Assembly (NCBI RefSeq): GCF_017976235.1 | Contig: NZ_JACVHC010000002.1 | Span: 620,001 to 684,000 of the forward strand | Source: Pseudomonas anatoliensis | GTDB lineage: Bacteria; Pseudomonadota; Gammaproteobacteria; Pseudomonadales; Pseudomonadaceae | Length of the DNA stretch: 64,000 nucleotides | Direction: 5' to 3' | Part shown: one piece after another, positions 39,877 to 48,655 of the stretch | How positions within the stretch are numbered: position 1 is the first letter of the stretch | How the letters are laid out: each line of letters starts with the position of its first letter | The notes under the pieces: model-generated | Databases searched by the model: none | Told to the model about the DNA's origin: nothing | Seen by the model: only the letters and a program-made list of their open reading frames with translations | Program-made: the position numbers and the translations under genes

Positions 39877-40608
39877 TTGGAATTGGGAACGGATACCTCT
39901 ACTGCGGATGGCGACAAGAAGAATCTTGGTTCACACACGCTAACCTGCCCAACAGACGAAGCAGTTAAACAGTTTAAATACATGCGGCGTGCTGCTGCGT
40001 TCTTCATCGGAGGAGCAGGTGATAAGGAAAGTTACTACGGTTTTGGGCCGAAGAATAACGTGGCTCGTGCACAAAAGTCCTTTGATAACTCAGTCATTCA
40101 AGCCAGTTATGCCCCTGGCGTGAAGTCTTACCATCTTGGGTACAATCAAGTTATTGGTGAGGAAAATATTAAAACGAATGTGCTTCAAGAGCTTTGTAAA
40201 AGTGACGCTGTTTACATTGTTGGGCACAGTCTAGGAGGGTGGAACGGCGCCCACCTGTCGAACCATTTGAGTGGTTTGGGTTACTCCGTTAAGATGCTGA
40301 TTACCCTCGATCCAGTTGGAAAGGGGGCACTGGTTGGCGGTATTTCTAATATCTATTCCGATACGCCGCAGCCTCGGGCGGGATTGTGGATAAATATTCT
40401 GGCTCAATCTTCAGATTCTAATATGTCTGACTGGATCGCTGGGATCGGCGAACAATGGCGCCTTGAAAGTGGGCCGAACGTGAACAGTATCATGGACGTT
40501 AATCATGAAGCTGCAGGCGTCATGTATACCACGGCATTGGCGGATGGGAAATCAGCTTTGAGTTATATGATAAATTCGGTAAATCAACATTTCAGGGGCG
40601 AAATGTGA
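39877..40608 (+). CDS. Lipase/alpha-beta hydrolase effector domain, in frame with the PAAR gene
   Basis: The protein has 243 residues if started at TTG 39877, directly after the PAAR stop and in the same frame (TTG 39883 is also possible). The nucleophile elbow GHSLGG holds Ser118; Asp145 (TLDPVG) and His210 (VNHEAAG) complete a plausible triad. The first ~25 residues are hydrophilic, like a linker. The composition turns AT-rich here. A type VI lipase effector acting on target membranes is inferred. The ORF ends overlapping a lipoprotein gene, the likely immunity gene. Confidence 0.8.
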   Translation: MELGTDTSTADGDKKNLGSHTLTCPTDEAVKQFKYMRRAAAFFIGGAGDKESYYGFGPKNNVARAQKSFDNSVIQASYAPGVKSYHLGYNQVIGEENIKTNVLQELCKSDAVYIVGHSLGGWNGAHLSNHLSGLGYSVKMLITLDPVGKGALVGGISNIYSDTPQPRAGLWINILAQSSDSNMSDWIAGIGEQWRLESGPNVNSIMDVNHEAAGVMYTTALADGKSALSYMINSVNQHFRGEM

Positions 40609-41108
40609 TGATATTCAGAATAGTCTTTTTGCTGCTTGTGATGGCGTCTGCAGGATGTACATTCAAACAAGCTAAGCCTCCTGCGAATCTTCAGTTCTCT
40701 AAGATTGAGCGTGTTGCGAATACAGGTCTGTATGAACTGCATTTTACTTCGGATGTCGATGTTTTGGGGCCGTATAAATCGTTGATTGGAGTGGGTCTGC
40801 TTTGTGCGTTAGAAGATGATCCTGACTTTAGTGAAGGTCATCAGATGAAGAAGTTTATGAGCGGTTCGGTTACTGATGATAAGTCTGGAACTCATCTTGA
40901 TTTTGTGTCGCACGTCGTTTTCAGTGAATCGGTAGCCAATGGGAACAGTCAAAGAAATTTGTCTCCCGAAGAAATAAAAAATTTGTTGGTGAATAGAAAG
41001 TTTGTGGTTTGTAAGTTTTTTGCCAGTGCGACAATGATCGATACTTATTTTTCCAATGCTATGTATGTACCAGTGGAAGAGATACTCAAGGCAGTGGATA
41101 AGCACTGA
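40608..41108 (+). CDS. Lipoprotein, candidate immunity protein 1
   Basis: The protein has 166 residues; ATG 40608 overlaps the lipase stop (TGATG), and GTG 40605 is possible. The lipoprotein signal FLLLVMASAGC puts Cys at about residue 17. The mature part (FSKIERVANTGLYELHFTSD and later AMYVPVEEILKAV) aligns along its length with the next gene product. Periplasmic lipoproteins coupled to type VI lipases usually neutralise them. AT-rich: the line 40981-41040 has 22 G/C in 60. Confidence 0.72.
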   Translation: MIFRIVFLLLVMASAGCTFKQAKPPANLQFSKIERVANTGLYELHFTSDVDVLGPYKSLIGVGLLCALEDDPDFSEGHQMKKFMSGSVTDDKSGTHLDFVSHVVFSESVANGNSQRNLSPEEIKNLLVNRKFVVCKFFASATMIDTYFSNAMYVPVEEILKAVDKH

Positions 41109-41259
41109 GCCACTAAACAAAAAAATAAAGGTCTGGAGTTCGCTTGGTCACGGGCAGGGCGTCATTGATAGATGCCATGCGCGTGTAAGCAAGGAATTGT
41201 CAGTTGCGTGCATTATTCGCTGGGTTTTAGTTGCTGTGTTATTTCTTTTTGGAGTGGTA

Positions 41260-42144
41260 ATGGCTAGGTTGCTATTGGTGGTTTTATTTGCCTTATGTTC
41301 CTCATGTATGCAGTTGAATGTGCCTTCACCAAGGATAGAATTCACTTCTATCGAATACGATTCGGGGCATTACAATCTGCGCTTTAGATCTGATAGAGAT
41401 CTGGTCAATTTGTACGATGCGCATGGGATAAGCGCTCAAGTCGGTACGTGGCTAATATGTTCGCTTGATGGTGATAACGATTTTTCAATTCTGCATCACA
41501 TTCGTTACACTGCAAATGGTGTTGTTGATGAAGTTCGTACTGTTGAAGGTGATCGCCGTTATGAGTTTAACGTTAACCTTAGATTCAAGGAGGACGTAAG
41601 TCACGGCTCTAGCTCCTTGTCCATTAGAAAGGAAGTGTTGCTTTCAATGCTGAAGGCACAAGATTACATACCTTGTCGGACTACCACTACCGCTACCTTC
41701 TATAAAGCCTATTATTCAAAGATTATGTATATTCCAACCTCTCGAATTATGAAAGAGGTGCAGCATCAAATTACAGCGCCGGAATATGTGATTTTGCCGC
41801 CTGGACTACGCCCATTGTCATGGCTGACTTTTGAACAGATATGCATTACAGATAAGCGTTACCACGGCGGAGACATTATTGTTCATGGTGGAGTGTGCAG
41901 CAGTATGCCCTACAGCAGCATATTGAGTTCTTTTGCACCCCGGAATGGAAAATTCCGCATTTTCGATACCCGCACCCAGCAGCCCAAGGCGGACGTCAGG
42001 TACATGATCAAACGCCCGGATGGTCGCGAAGAGGAAGGCCTGAGTGACGCTCGGGGCGATACTCATGTGTTTGGCTCGAATTACCCTGAAAATTTTAAGC
42101 TGTTTTTGTTTGAGGATGGCTTGGGGGCGTCGGCGATACAATGA
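41260..42144 (+). CDS. Chimeric lipoprotein: second immunity-like domain fused to a PAAR-extension-like tail
   Basis: The protein has 294 residues; ATG 41260 follows GGAGTGGTA, and upstream in-frame codons are discounted. Signal LLLVVLFALCSSC gives a lipid-anchor Cys. Residues ~20-167 are a paralog of the preceding lipoprotein (IMYIPTSRIMKEV against AMYVPVEEILKAV). Residues ~225-285 instead match the extension of the PAAR protein at 39382 (YMIKRPDGREEEGLSDARG against YTIKRGNGSEEHGITDAAG). The join looks like a recombination product. Confidence 0.7.
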   Translation: MARLLLVVLFALCSSCMQLNVPSPRIEFTSIEYDSGHYNLRFRSDRDLVNLYDAHGISAQVGTWLICSLDGDNDFSILHHIRYTANGVVDEVRTVEGDRRYEFNVNLRFKEDVSHGSSSLSIRKEVLLSMLKAQDYIPCRTTTTATFYKAYYSKIMYIPTSRIMKEVQHQITAPEYVILPPGLRPLSWLTFEQICITDKRYHGGDIIVHGGVCSSMPYSSILSSFAPRNGKFRIFDTRTQQPKADVRYMIKRPDGREEEGLSDARGDTHVFGSNYPENFKLFLFEDGLGASAIQ

Positions 42145-42145
42145 T

Positions 42146-42204
42146 TCCCATAATGTGGGATGCTAAATTACATATTGAGATTTTCATGCTGAGAGGTCTA
42201 TAGT
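42146..42204 (+). promoter_or_regulatory. Promoter with TCCCA-n5-TGGGA operator before dgoK
   Basis: TCCCA-TAATG-TGGGA (42146-42160), TTGAGA (42175-42180), 18 bases, TATAGT (42199-42204). Spacing and most intervening bases equal those at 26232-26290 upstream of the SDR gene. dgoK starts 38 bases downstream. Confidence 0.75.
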
Positions 42205-42242
42205 CCGTCGCACTCACTGCCAAAAACAAATCAGGTGAAGCG

Positions 42243-43232
42243 ATGCTGGCGCAATTGATCGCGCTCGATTGGGGGACGACCTCATTACGTGCTTACAAAC
42301 TCGCGGCGGGCGGTGTGGTGCTGGAACAGCGCTCGCTGTCGTCCGGGATCATGCAACTGCCGAAGACCCCGAAAGTCATCAACGGTCGCGAATGTGCTGA
42401 CGGTTTTGAACTGGCTTTCGATGAGGCCTGTGGCGACTGGCTCGAGGCGCAACCGGATCTGCCGGTGATCGCCTGCGGCATGGTCGGCAGCGCGCAAGGC
42501 TGGCGCGAAGCTGCCTACTGCGACACGCCGGCGAACGTCGCCAATCTCGGAAATTCCCTACAAACAGTTCTCAGTCTTCGCGGTACGCGGGTGCATATCG
42601 TGCCAGGCGTGATTCAGCGTTCGCGTCTGCCGAACGTGATGCGCGGCGAAGAGACCCAAGTGCTGGGCGTTCTGCAGAATCTACCTGTCGAGGCGGGCGG
42701 TGATCTGTTGATCGGCCTGCCGGGCAGCCACTCGAAATGGGTGGAGGTGGTCGATGGCTGCATCACCCATTTCGACACCTTCATGACCGGCGAAGTGTTC
42801 GCCGTGCTCAGCGAACACAGCATTCTCGGCCGCACCCAACAGCAAGGTGCCGCTTTCGATGGTCAGGCATTTGACCGCGGCGTGCAGGTTGCGCTGTCGG
42901 CGGACGGTGAACTCGGTGTGCTCTCTACATTGTTCAGTGCCCGTACCTTGGGCCTGACCGGCGAACTCAGCCCGACGGCGCAAGCGGATTACTTGTCCGG
43001 CCTGATGATTGGTCATGAGTTGGCGGCACTTGCCACCGCTCAGCGCCGTCGCCGTGACAATCCGAATCTTCCCTCGATCATCCTCATTGGCAATGCGCAA
43101 TTGTGCACACGTTATAGCCGTGCCCTTGACGCCTGTGGCTTCGCCAACGTGACGCTGGCCGAGCAGGCCACCGAGCGTGGCTTGTGGCAACTGGCACTGG
43201 CTGCCGGACTGATCGATTCCTCATCCCGTTAA
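42243..43232 (+). CDS. dgoK: 2-dehydro-3-deoxygalactonokinase
   Basis: The protein has 329 residues. The N-terminal phosphate-binding motif is ALDWGTTSLRAY, and GLPGSHSKWV and HFDTFMTGEVFAVL are conserved in DgoK. It phosphorylates 2-keto-3-deoxygalactonate. It starts the dgoKAD operon; start follows AGGTGAAGCG. Confidence 0.93.
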   Translation: MLAQLIALDWGTTSLRAYKLAAGGVVLEQRSLSSGIMQLPKTPKVINGRECADGFELAFDEACGDWLEAQPDLPVIACGMVGSAQGWREAAYCDTPANVANLGNSLQTVLSLRGTRVHIVPGVIQRSRLPNVMRGEETQVLGVLQNLPVEAGGDLLIGLPGSHSKWVEVVDGCITHFDTFMTGEVFAVLSEHSILGRTQQQGAAFDGQAFDRGVQVALSADGELGVLSTLFSARTLGLTGELSPTAQADYLSGLMIGHELAALATAQRRRRDNPNLPSIILIGNAQLCTRYSRALDACGFANVTLAEQATERGLWQLALAAGLIDSSSR

Positions 43233-43251
43233 CCCCGACTGGAGGCCTGAC

Positions 43252-43872
43252 ATGCTCAAGCAAGCATTGGCGCAAAACGGTCTGATCGCGATTCTGCGTG
43301 GCCTGCATCCGCAGGAAGCTGCCGCTGTGGGAGAAGTCCTGTATGCGGCCGGATTTCGCGTCATCGAAGTACCGCTCAATTCCCCTTCGCCGTACGAAAG
43401 TATCGCCATCCTGCGTAAGGCCTTGCCCGCCGATTGCCTGATCGGTGCCGGTACGGTGTTGACCCCGGAACAGGTCGAATTGGTGAAGGAGGCCGGCGGC
43501 CAGGTCATCGTCATGCCGCACAGCGATGCCAAGGTATTGCGCGCAGCGAAAGCGGCGGGGCTGTACCTGTCGCCGGGCGTTGCCACGCCGACCGAAGCCT
43601 TCGCGGCGCTGGAGGAGGGCGCGGACATTCTCAAGTTGTTCCCGGCCGAGCAGATGGGCCCGGCGGTCGTCAAAGCCTGGCTGGCGGTATTGCCGGCCGG
43701 GACGATTCTGGCGCCGGTCGGTGGCATCACCCCGGACAACATGCAGGTGTTCATCGACGCTGGCGTCAAGGGTTTCGGTCTCGGCTCGGGGCTATTCAAA
43801 TCGGGGATGAGCGTTGAGCAAGTAGCGGCGAATGCCAAGGCCTATGTGGCTGCCTGGAAAGCCCTTCGCTAA
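43252..43872 (+). CDS. dgoA: 2-dehydro-3-deoxy-6-phosphogalactonate aldolase
   Basis: The protein has 206 residues, a class I KDPG/KDPGal aldolase: [14 protein letters not shown] (catalytic Glu region), [11 protein letters not shown], and the Schiff-base lysine in [12 protein letters not shown]. It splits 2-keto-3-deoxy-6-phosphogalactonate into pyruvate and glyceraldehyde 3-phosphate. It lies 19 bases after dgoK. Confidence 0.93.
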   Translation: MLKQALAQNGLIAILRGLHPQEAAAVGEVLYAAGFRVIEVPLNSPSPYESIAILRKALPADCLIGAGTVLTPEQVELVKEAGGQVIVMPHSDAKVLRAAKAAGLYLSPGVATPTEAFAALEEGADILKLFPAEQMGPAVVKAWLAVLPAGTILAPVGGITPDNMQVFIDAGVKGFGLGSGLFKSGMSVEQVAANAKAYVAAWKALR

Positions 43873-43918
43873 GACTTTTTGGCGCTGCGAGCGCTACATC
43901 TATAAGAGAGACAACAAG

Positions 43919-45067
43919 ATGAAAATCACCAAACTCACAACCTTCATCGTTCCGCCGCGCTGGTGCTTCCTCAAGATCGAAACCGACGAGGGCGTGACCG
44001 GTTGGGGCGAGCCTGTGGTTGAAGGTCGCGCGCACACGGTGGCGGCGGCTGTTGAGGAATTGTCCGACTACCTGATCGGCAAAGACCCACGCAACATCGA
44101 GGACATCTGGACGGTGTTGTATCGCGGCGGCTTCTACCGTGGCGGCGCGATCCACATGAGTGCGCTGGCCGGTATCGATCAGGCGCTGTGGGACATCAAG
44201 GGTAAGGCGCTTGGTGTGTCGGTCAGCGATCTGCTCGGTGGTCAGGTGCGCGACAAGATCCGCGTGTATTCGTGGATCGGCGGCGACCGGCCAGCCGACA
44301 CCGCGCGTGCGGCGAAAGAGGCCGTGAGCCGTGGTTTTACCGCAGTAAAAATGAACGGCACGGAAGAGCTGCAGTTTCTCGACTCCTTTGAAAAAGTCGA
44401 CCTCGCCCTGGCCAACGTCGCCGCCGTGCGTGATGCGGTCGGGCCGAATGTCGGCATCGGCGTCGATTTCCATGGTCGCGTGCACAAACCGATGGCCAAG
44501 GTGCTGATGAAGGAACTCGACCCCTACAAACTGATGTTTATCGAAGAGCCGGTGCTCAGCGAGAACTACGAAGCGTTGAAAGAACTGGCTCCGCTGACCA
44601 GCACGCCGATTGCCCTCGGCGAGCGGTTGTTCTCGCGTTGGGACTTTAAACGCGTGTTGAGCGAAGGCTACGTCGACATCATCCAGCCGGATGCCTCCCA
44701 CGCCGGCGGTATTACCGAAACCCGCAAGATCGCCAACATGGCCGAAGCCTATGACGTGGCGCTGGCGTTGCATTGCCCGCTGGGACCGATTGCTCTGGCG
44801 GCGTGTCTGCAACTGGATGCGGTTTGCTACAACGCGTTTATTCAGGAGCAGAGCCTGGGCATTCATTACAACGAGAGCAATGACTTGCTCGACTACGTGA
44901 AGGATCCGCGGGTGTTCGATTACGACAAAGGCTTCGTGAAGATTCCGAACGGCCCGGGGTTGGGTATCGAGATCAACGAGGAATATGTGATCGAACGCGC
45001 GGCCGTCGGCCACCGCTGGCGCAACCCGATCTGGCGCCATGCCGATGGCAGTTTTGCCGAGTGGTGA
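43919..45067 (+). CDS. dgoD: D-galactonate dehydratase
   Basis: The protein has 382 residues, the family length, starting [15 protein letters not shown]. It belongs to the enolase superfamily, mandelate-racemase branch: metal ligands in [15 protein letters not shown] and LGERLF, and a catalytic His in LHCPLGP. It converts galactonate to 2-keto-3-deoxygalactonate, the substrate of DgoK encoded upstream. Confidence 0.95.
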   Translation: MKITKLTTFIVPPRWCFLKIETDEGVTGWGEPVVEGRAHTVAAAVEELSDYLIGKDPRNIEDIWTVLYRGGFYRGGAIHMSALAGIDQALWDIKGKALGVSVSDLLGGQVRDKIRVYSWIGGDRPADTARAAKEAVSRGFTAVKMNGTEELQFLDSFEKVDLALANVAAVRDAVGPNVGIGVDFHGRVHKPMAKVLMKELDPYKLMFIEEPVLSENYEALKELAPLTSTPIALGERLFSRWDFKRVLSEGYVDIIQPDASHAGGITETRKIANMAEAYDVALALHCPLGPIALAACLQLDAVCYNAFIQEQSLGIHYNESNDLLDYVKDPRVFDYDKGFVKIPNGPGLGIEINEEYVIERAAVGHRWRNPIWRHADGSFAEW

Positions 45068-45094
45068 GTCCCGCCTGACTCAACACAATTCAGA

Positions 45095-45183
45095 TGTAGG
45101 AGTGAGCCTGCTCGCGATGACGTCGTAGCTGTCACATCAATGCCGGATGTGCAATCGAATCGCGAGCAGGCTCACTCCTACAG
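45095..45183. repeat. REP/REPIN, family B, inverted pair
   Basis: The arms are 45095-45118 and 45159-45183, between dgoD and the MFS gene. Confidence 0.9.
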
Positions 45184-45238
45184 GGATTAGTGCAAGGCCT
45201 CAGGCCGACCTCAATAAACATAAAAAGAGGCTCTCTTC

Positions 45239-46549
45239 ATGCAACCGCAAACCCTCACCGGGCAGGCGTCTTTAGTCACGCCCAGCCGAAAGCGTTTTTT
45301 CATCATGGTGTTGCTGTTTATCACCGTGGTCATCAACTACCTCGACCGCAGCAACCTGTCGATTGCCGCGCCGGCCCTGACCAGCGAGCTGGGCATCGAC
45401 CCGATTCACGTTGGCCTGATCTTCTCCGCATTCGGCTGGACCTACGCTGCCATGCAAATCCCCGGCGGCTGGCTGGTGGATCGCGTGCCGCCACGGATTC
45501 TTTATAGCGTCGCACTGCTGTTGTGGTCGATCGCCACCGTGATGCTCGGTTTCGCCGCCAGTTTCATTGCGCTGTTCGTCCTGCGCATGGCAGTTGGCGC
45601 GTTGGAAGCCCCTGCCTATCCAATCAACAGTCGCGTGGTGACGACATGGTTTCCCGAGCGTGAACGCGCCACGGCGATTGGTTTTTATACTTCCGGGCAA
45701 TTTGTCGGGCTGGCCTTCCTCACGCCGGTTCTCGCGTGGCTGCAACACGAATTCGGCTGGCACATGGTGTTCGTCGCGACAGGTGCGGTGGGCATTATCT
45801 GGGCGGCGATCTGGTACGCGGTGTATCGCGAGCCACGGGATTTCAAAGGGGCCAACGATGCAGAAATCGAGCTGATCCGCGAGGGCGGCGGGCTGGTGGA
45901 TATCCAGGCCGATAGCGCCAAGGTCAAAGCCAAATTCAGCTGGACCGATCTCGGCATCGTTCTCACCAAACGCAAGTTGTGGGGCATCTACCTCGGCCAG
46001 TTCTGCCTGAACTCGACGTTGTGGTTTTTCCTGACGTGGTTCCCGACCTACCTGGTGAAATATCGCGGCATGGACTTCATCAAGTCTGGCTTGCTGGCCT
46101 CGTTGCCGTTTCTCGCCGCGTTCGTAGGCGTGTTGTGCTCGGGGTTTTTTTCCGACTTCTTGATTCGTCGCGGTTACACCATCGGGTTTGCGCGCAAGTT
46201 GCCGATCATTGGCGGGCTGCTGATTTCCACTTCGATCATCGGCGCCAACTTCGTCGAGTCGACGCCGCTGGTGATTGCCTTTCTGGCGCTGGCGTTTTTT
46301 GGCAATGGCCTGGCATCGATCACCTGGTCGCTGGTGTCGACACTGGCGCCGGCACGCCTGCTCGGCTTGACCGGTGGGGTGTTCAACTTCATCGGCAACC
46401 TGTCGGCGATTGCCACGCCAATCGTGATCGGGTTCCTCGCCAGCGGTGATTCGTTCGCCCCGGCGATCACCTATATCGCGGTTCTGGCGTTGATCGGTGC
46501 TTTGTCCTACGTGCTGCTGGTGGGCAAGGTTGAACGTATCGAGTTGTAG
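45239..46549 (+). CDS. dgoT: MFS transporter of the D-galactonate (DgoT/ACS) family
   Basis: The protein has 436 residues and twelve membrane segments. The anion:cation symporter features are present: INYLDRSNLSIAAP in helix 1, GGWLVDRVPPR in loop 2-3 and RMAVGALEAPAYP. Position after dgoD points to galactonate or a related sugar acid as substrate. AAAGAGG precedes the start. Confidence 0.88.
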   Translation: MQPQTLTGQASLVTPSRKRFFIMVLLFITVVINYLDRSNLSIAAPALTSELGIDPIHVGLIFSAFGWTYAAMQIPGGWLVDRVPPRILYSVALLLWSIATVMLGFAASFIALFVLRMAVGALEAPAYPINSRVVTTWFPERERATAIGFYTSGQFVGLAFLTPVLAWLQHEFGWHMVFVATGAVGIIWAAIWYAVYREPRDFKGANDAEIELIREGGGLVDIQADSAKVKAKFSWTDLGIVLTKRKLWGIYLGQFCLNSTLWFFLTWFPTYLVKYRGMDFIKSGLLASLPFLAAFVGVLCSGFFSDFLIRRGYTIGFARKLPIIGGLLISTSIIGANFVESTPLVIAFLALAFFGNGLASITWSLVSTLAPARLLGLTGGVFNFIGNLSAIATPIVIGFLASGDSFAPAITYIAVLALIGALSYVLLVGKVERIEL

Positions 46550-46609
46550 TGCTTAGCGTCGGGCGACCATAATGCCGCCCGTTCCCTCGCTCAACGGTAA
46601 AGGCTGGAT

Positions 46610-47413
46610 ATGCAGGAAGACGCTCCGGAAAAAACCAAGGACGCCGCACCCACTGGCACCCAGACGCTGCTTCGCGGACTGGGCGTGGTGCAAGCCGTGG
46701 CCAGTGGCGCGCGTGATCTCAAAGAGATTGCCCGGCTGATCGGCACCACGCGCAGCACCACCCATCGTCTGGCCAGTTGTCTGGTCGACGAGCGCTATCT
46801 GCGCGTGGTGCCGCAAGTCGGTTATCTGTTGGGGCCGAAGCTGATCGAACTGGGTTTTCAGGCGCGTGAAGAACTGCCGCTGGTGAGCCTGGCCGGGCCC
46901 TATCTGGATGAGTTGTCGGCACTGACCGGTGACACCGTTCACCTGGGGATTCGTGAAGGCGATGAAGTGCTGTATCTGCTGAAGAACCCGGGACGCAACG
47001 GCCCGGAAATGCGTTCGCGGGTCGGCCATCGTATGCCGCTGGCACGCACGGGGATCGGCAAGGCCTTGATGCTCGATGATTCGCCACAGGATTGGCAGCG
47101 CCTGTACGACATCAGCCTTCCGGCGGGTGGGAAAAGTCAGTTCTGGCCGCAGCATCCCCAACAGTCGTGGGAACAGCTTGAACAACGCATGACCGAATAC
47201 GTGGCCGGTGGCTACGCGTTCGATCTGGAAGACAACGAACCGTCGATCCGCTGCGTGGCGGCGCCGATTCGTGATGCGAGCAAGGGCATTGTGGCGGCGA
47301 TCAGCATCGCCAGCACCGTGCCCTATATGCCGCTGGAGAAAATGGCCGAGCTGATTCCCCTGATCAAAGGGGTCACAGCCCGGCTATCGGCGGAGCTGGG
47401 TTTAAAGGTGTGA
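46610..47413 (+). CDS. IclR-family regulator of the dgo genes
   Basis: The protein has 267 residues. N-terminal winged helix (LLRGLGVVQAVASGARDL, then IARLIGTTRSTTHRLASCL) and C-terminal IclR effector domain (ARTGIGKALML, IRCVAAPIRD) are clear. It is directly downstream of the galactonate transporter. It is the best candidate to bind the TCCCA-n5-TGGGA boxes before dgoK and the SDR gene. It converges with the ADH gene with no space between stops. Confidence 0.9.
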   Translation: MQEDAPEKTKDAAPTGTQTLLRGLGVVQAVASGARDLKEIARLIGTTRSTTHRLASCLVDERYLRVVPQVGYLLGPKLIELGFQAREELPLVSLAGPYLDELSALTGDTVHLGIREGDEVLYLLKNPGRNGPEMRSRVGHRMPLARTGIGKALMLDDSPQDWQRLYDISLPAGGKSQFWPQHPQQSWEQLEQRMTEYVAGGYAFDLEDNEPSIRCVAAPIRDASKGIVAAISIASTVPYMPLEKMAELIPLIKGVTARLSAELGLKV

Positions 47414-48466
47414 TTAAACCTTGAGCGTTGCCATGTCGATCACGAAACGGTACTTCACGTCGCCGGCGATCATGCGGGCGTAAGCCTCGTTGATCTGGCG
47501 GATGTCGAGCATTTCGATGTCGCAGGTGATGTTGTGCTCGGCGCAGAAATCCAGCACTTCCTGGGTTTCTGCAATGCCACCGATCAACGAGCCGGCGAGT
47601 ACGCGACGGCTCATCACCAGTTTGCCGGCGTGTACCGGTGGATCAACCGGTTCGATCAGGCCGACCAGAATGTGCACGCCATCAAAGCGCAGGGTGTCGA
47701 GGTACGGGTTGAGGTCGTGCTGCACCGGAATGGTGTCCAGCAGGAAGTCGAAGTAACCCGCGGCAGCCTTCATCTGCTCGGCATCGGTGGACACGATCAC
47801 ATGATCGGCGCCCTGACGACGACCTTCTTCAGCCTTGCTCGCCGAACGGGTGAACAGGGTGACTTCGGCGCCCATCGCCTTGGCGAACTTGATGCCCATG
47901 TGGCCCAGGCCACCCATGCCGAGAATCCCGACCTTGTCGCCAGCCTTGACGCCGTAATGCTTGAGCGGCGAGTAAGTGGTGATGCCGGCGCAGAGAATTG
48001 GCGCAGCGCTGGCCAGAGCCAGTTTTTCCGGGATGCGCACGACGAAGTGCTCGCTGACGACGATGCTGTCGGAGTAGCCGCCCATGGTGTTGCTACCATC
48101 GACACGGTCCGGGGTGGCGTACGTCATGGTCGGGCCTTCGAGGCAATACTGCTCGAGGTTCGACTGGCAGGCTTCGCAACTGCGGCAGGAGTCGACCATG
48201 CAGCCGACGCCGACCAGATCGCCTACTTTGTGTTGGGTGACATTCGCACCAATTGCGGTGACTTTTCCGACGATCTCGTGGCCGGGCATCAACGGGTAAA
48301 CAGCGATGCCCCATTCGTTGCGTGCCTGGTGGATGTCGGAGTGGCACACGCCGCAGTACAGAATTTCGATGGCGACGTCGTCGGCGCGAGGGCTGCGGCG
48401 TTCGAATTTCATCGGGGCGAGGGGCGTGGTGGCCGATTGGGCGGCATAGCCGATAGCGGTATACAT
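47414..48466 (-). CDS. Zinc-dependent NADPH alcohol/aldehyde oxidoreductase (YahK/cinnamyl-alcohol dehydrogenase family)
   Basis: The protein has 350 residues from MYTAIGYAAQS. Catalytic zinc ligands lie in CGVCHSDIHQ, GHEIVG and LCAGIT; structural zinc cysteines in CRSCEACQSNLEQYC. The cofactor loop GMGGLGHMGIKFAK with a following TRSASK favours NADPH. It reduces aldehydes broadly. It is divergent from an AraC regulator. Confidence 0.92.
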   Translation of the reverse strand: MYTAIGYAAQSATTPLAPMKFERRSPRADDVAIEILYCGVCHSDIHQARNEWGIAVYPLMPGHEIVGKVTAIGANVTQHKVGDLVGVGCMVDSCRSCEACQSNLEQYCLEGPTMTYATPDRVDGSNTMGGYSDSIVVSEHFVVRIPEKLALASAAPILCAGITTYSPLKHYGVKAGDKVGILGMGGLGHMGIKFAKAMGAEVTLFTRSASKAEEGRRQGADHVIVSTDAEQMKAAAGYFDFLLDTIPVQHDLNPYLDTLRFDGVHILVGLIEPVDPPVHAGKLVMSRRVLAGSLIGGIAETQEVLDFCAEHNITCDIEMLDIRQINEAYARMIAGDVKYRFVIDMATLKV

Positions 48467-48655
48467 GTGAAACCTCGCAAAGCAGTGACAAGTGAGGCGG
48501 CGCATTTTGGGCGCCGCGCGACTGTCCGGCCATGGCGATTCCTCCGGGTCTCATGCCTAATCCTCCGGCAAGCGGGTTTGTTCAGTCGCATTGGCAAAAG
48601 GATCTGCGATGATGCTTTCATGCCTTTTTCCGTTACTTTTTTCTGAAGAACCTCG

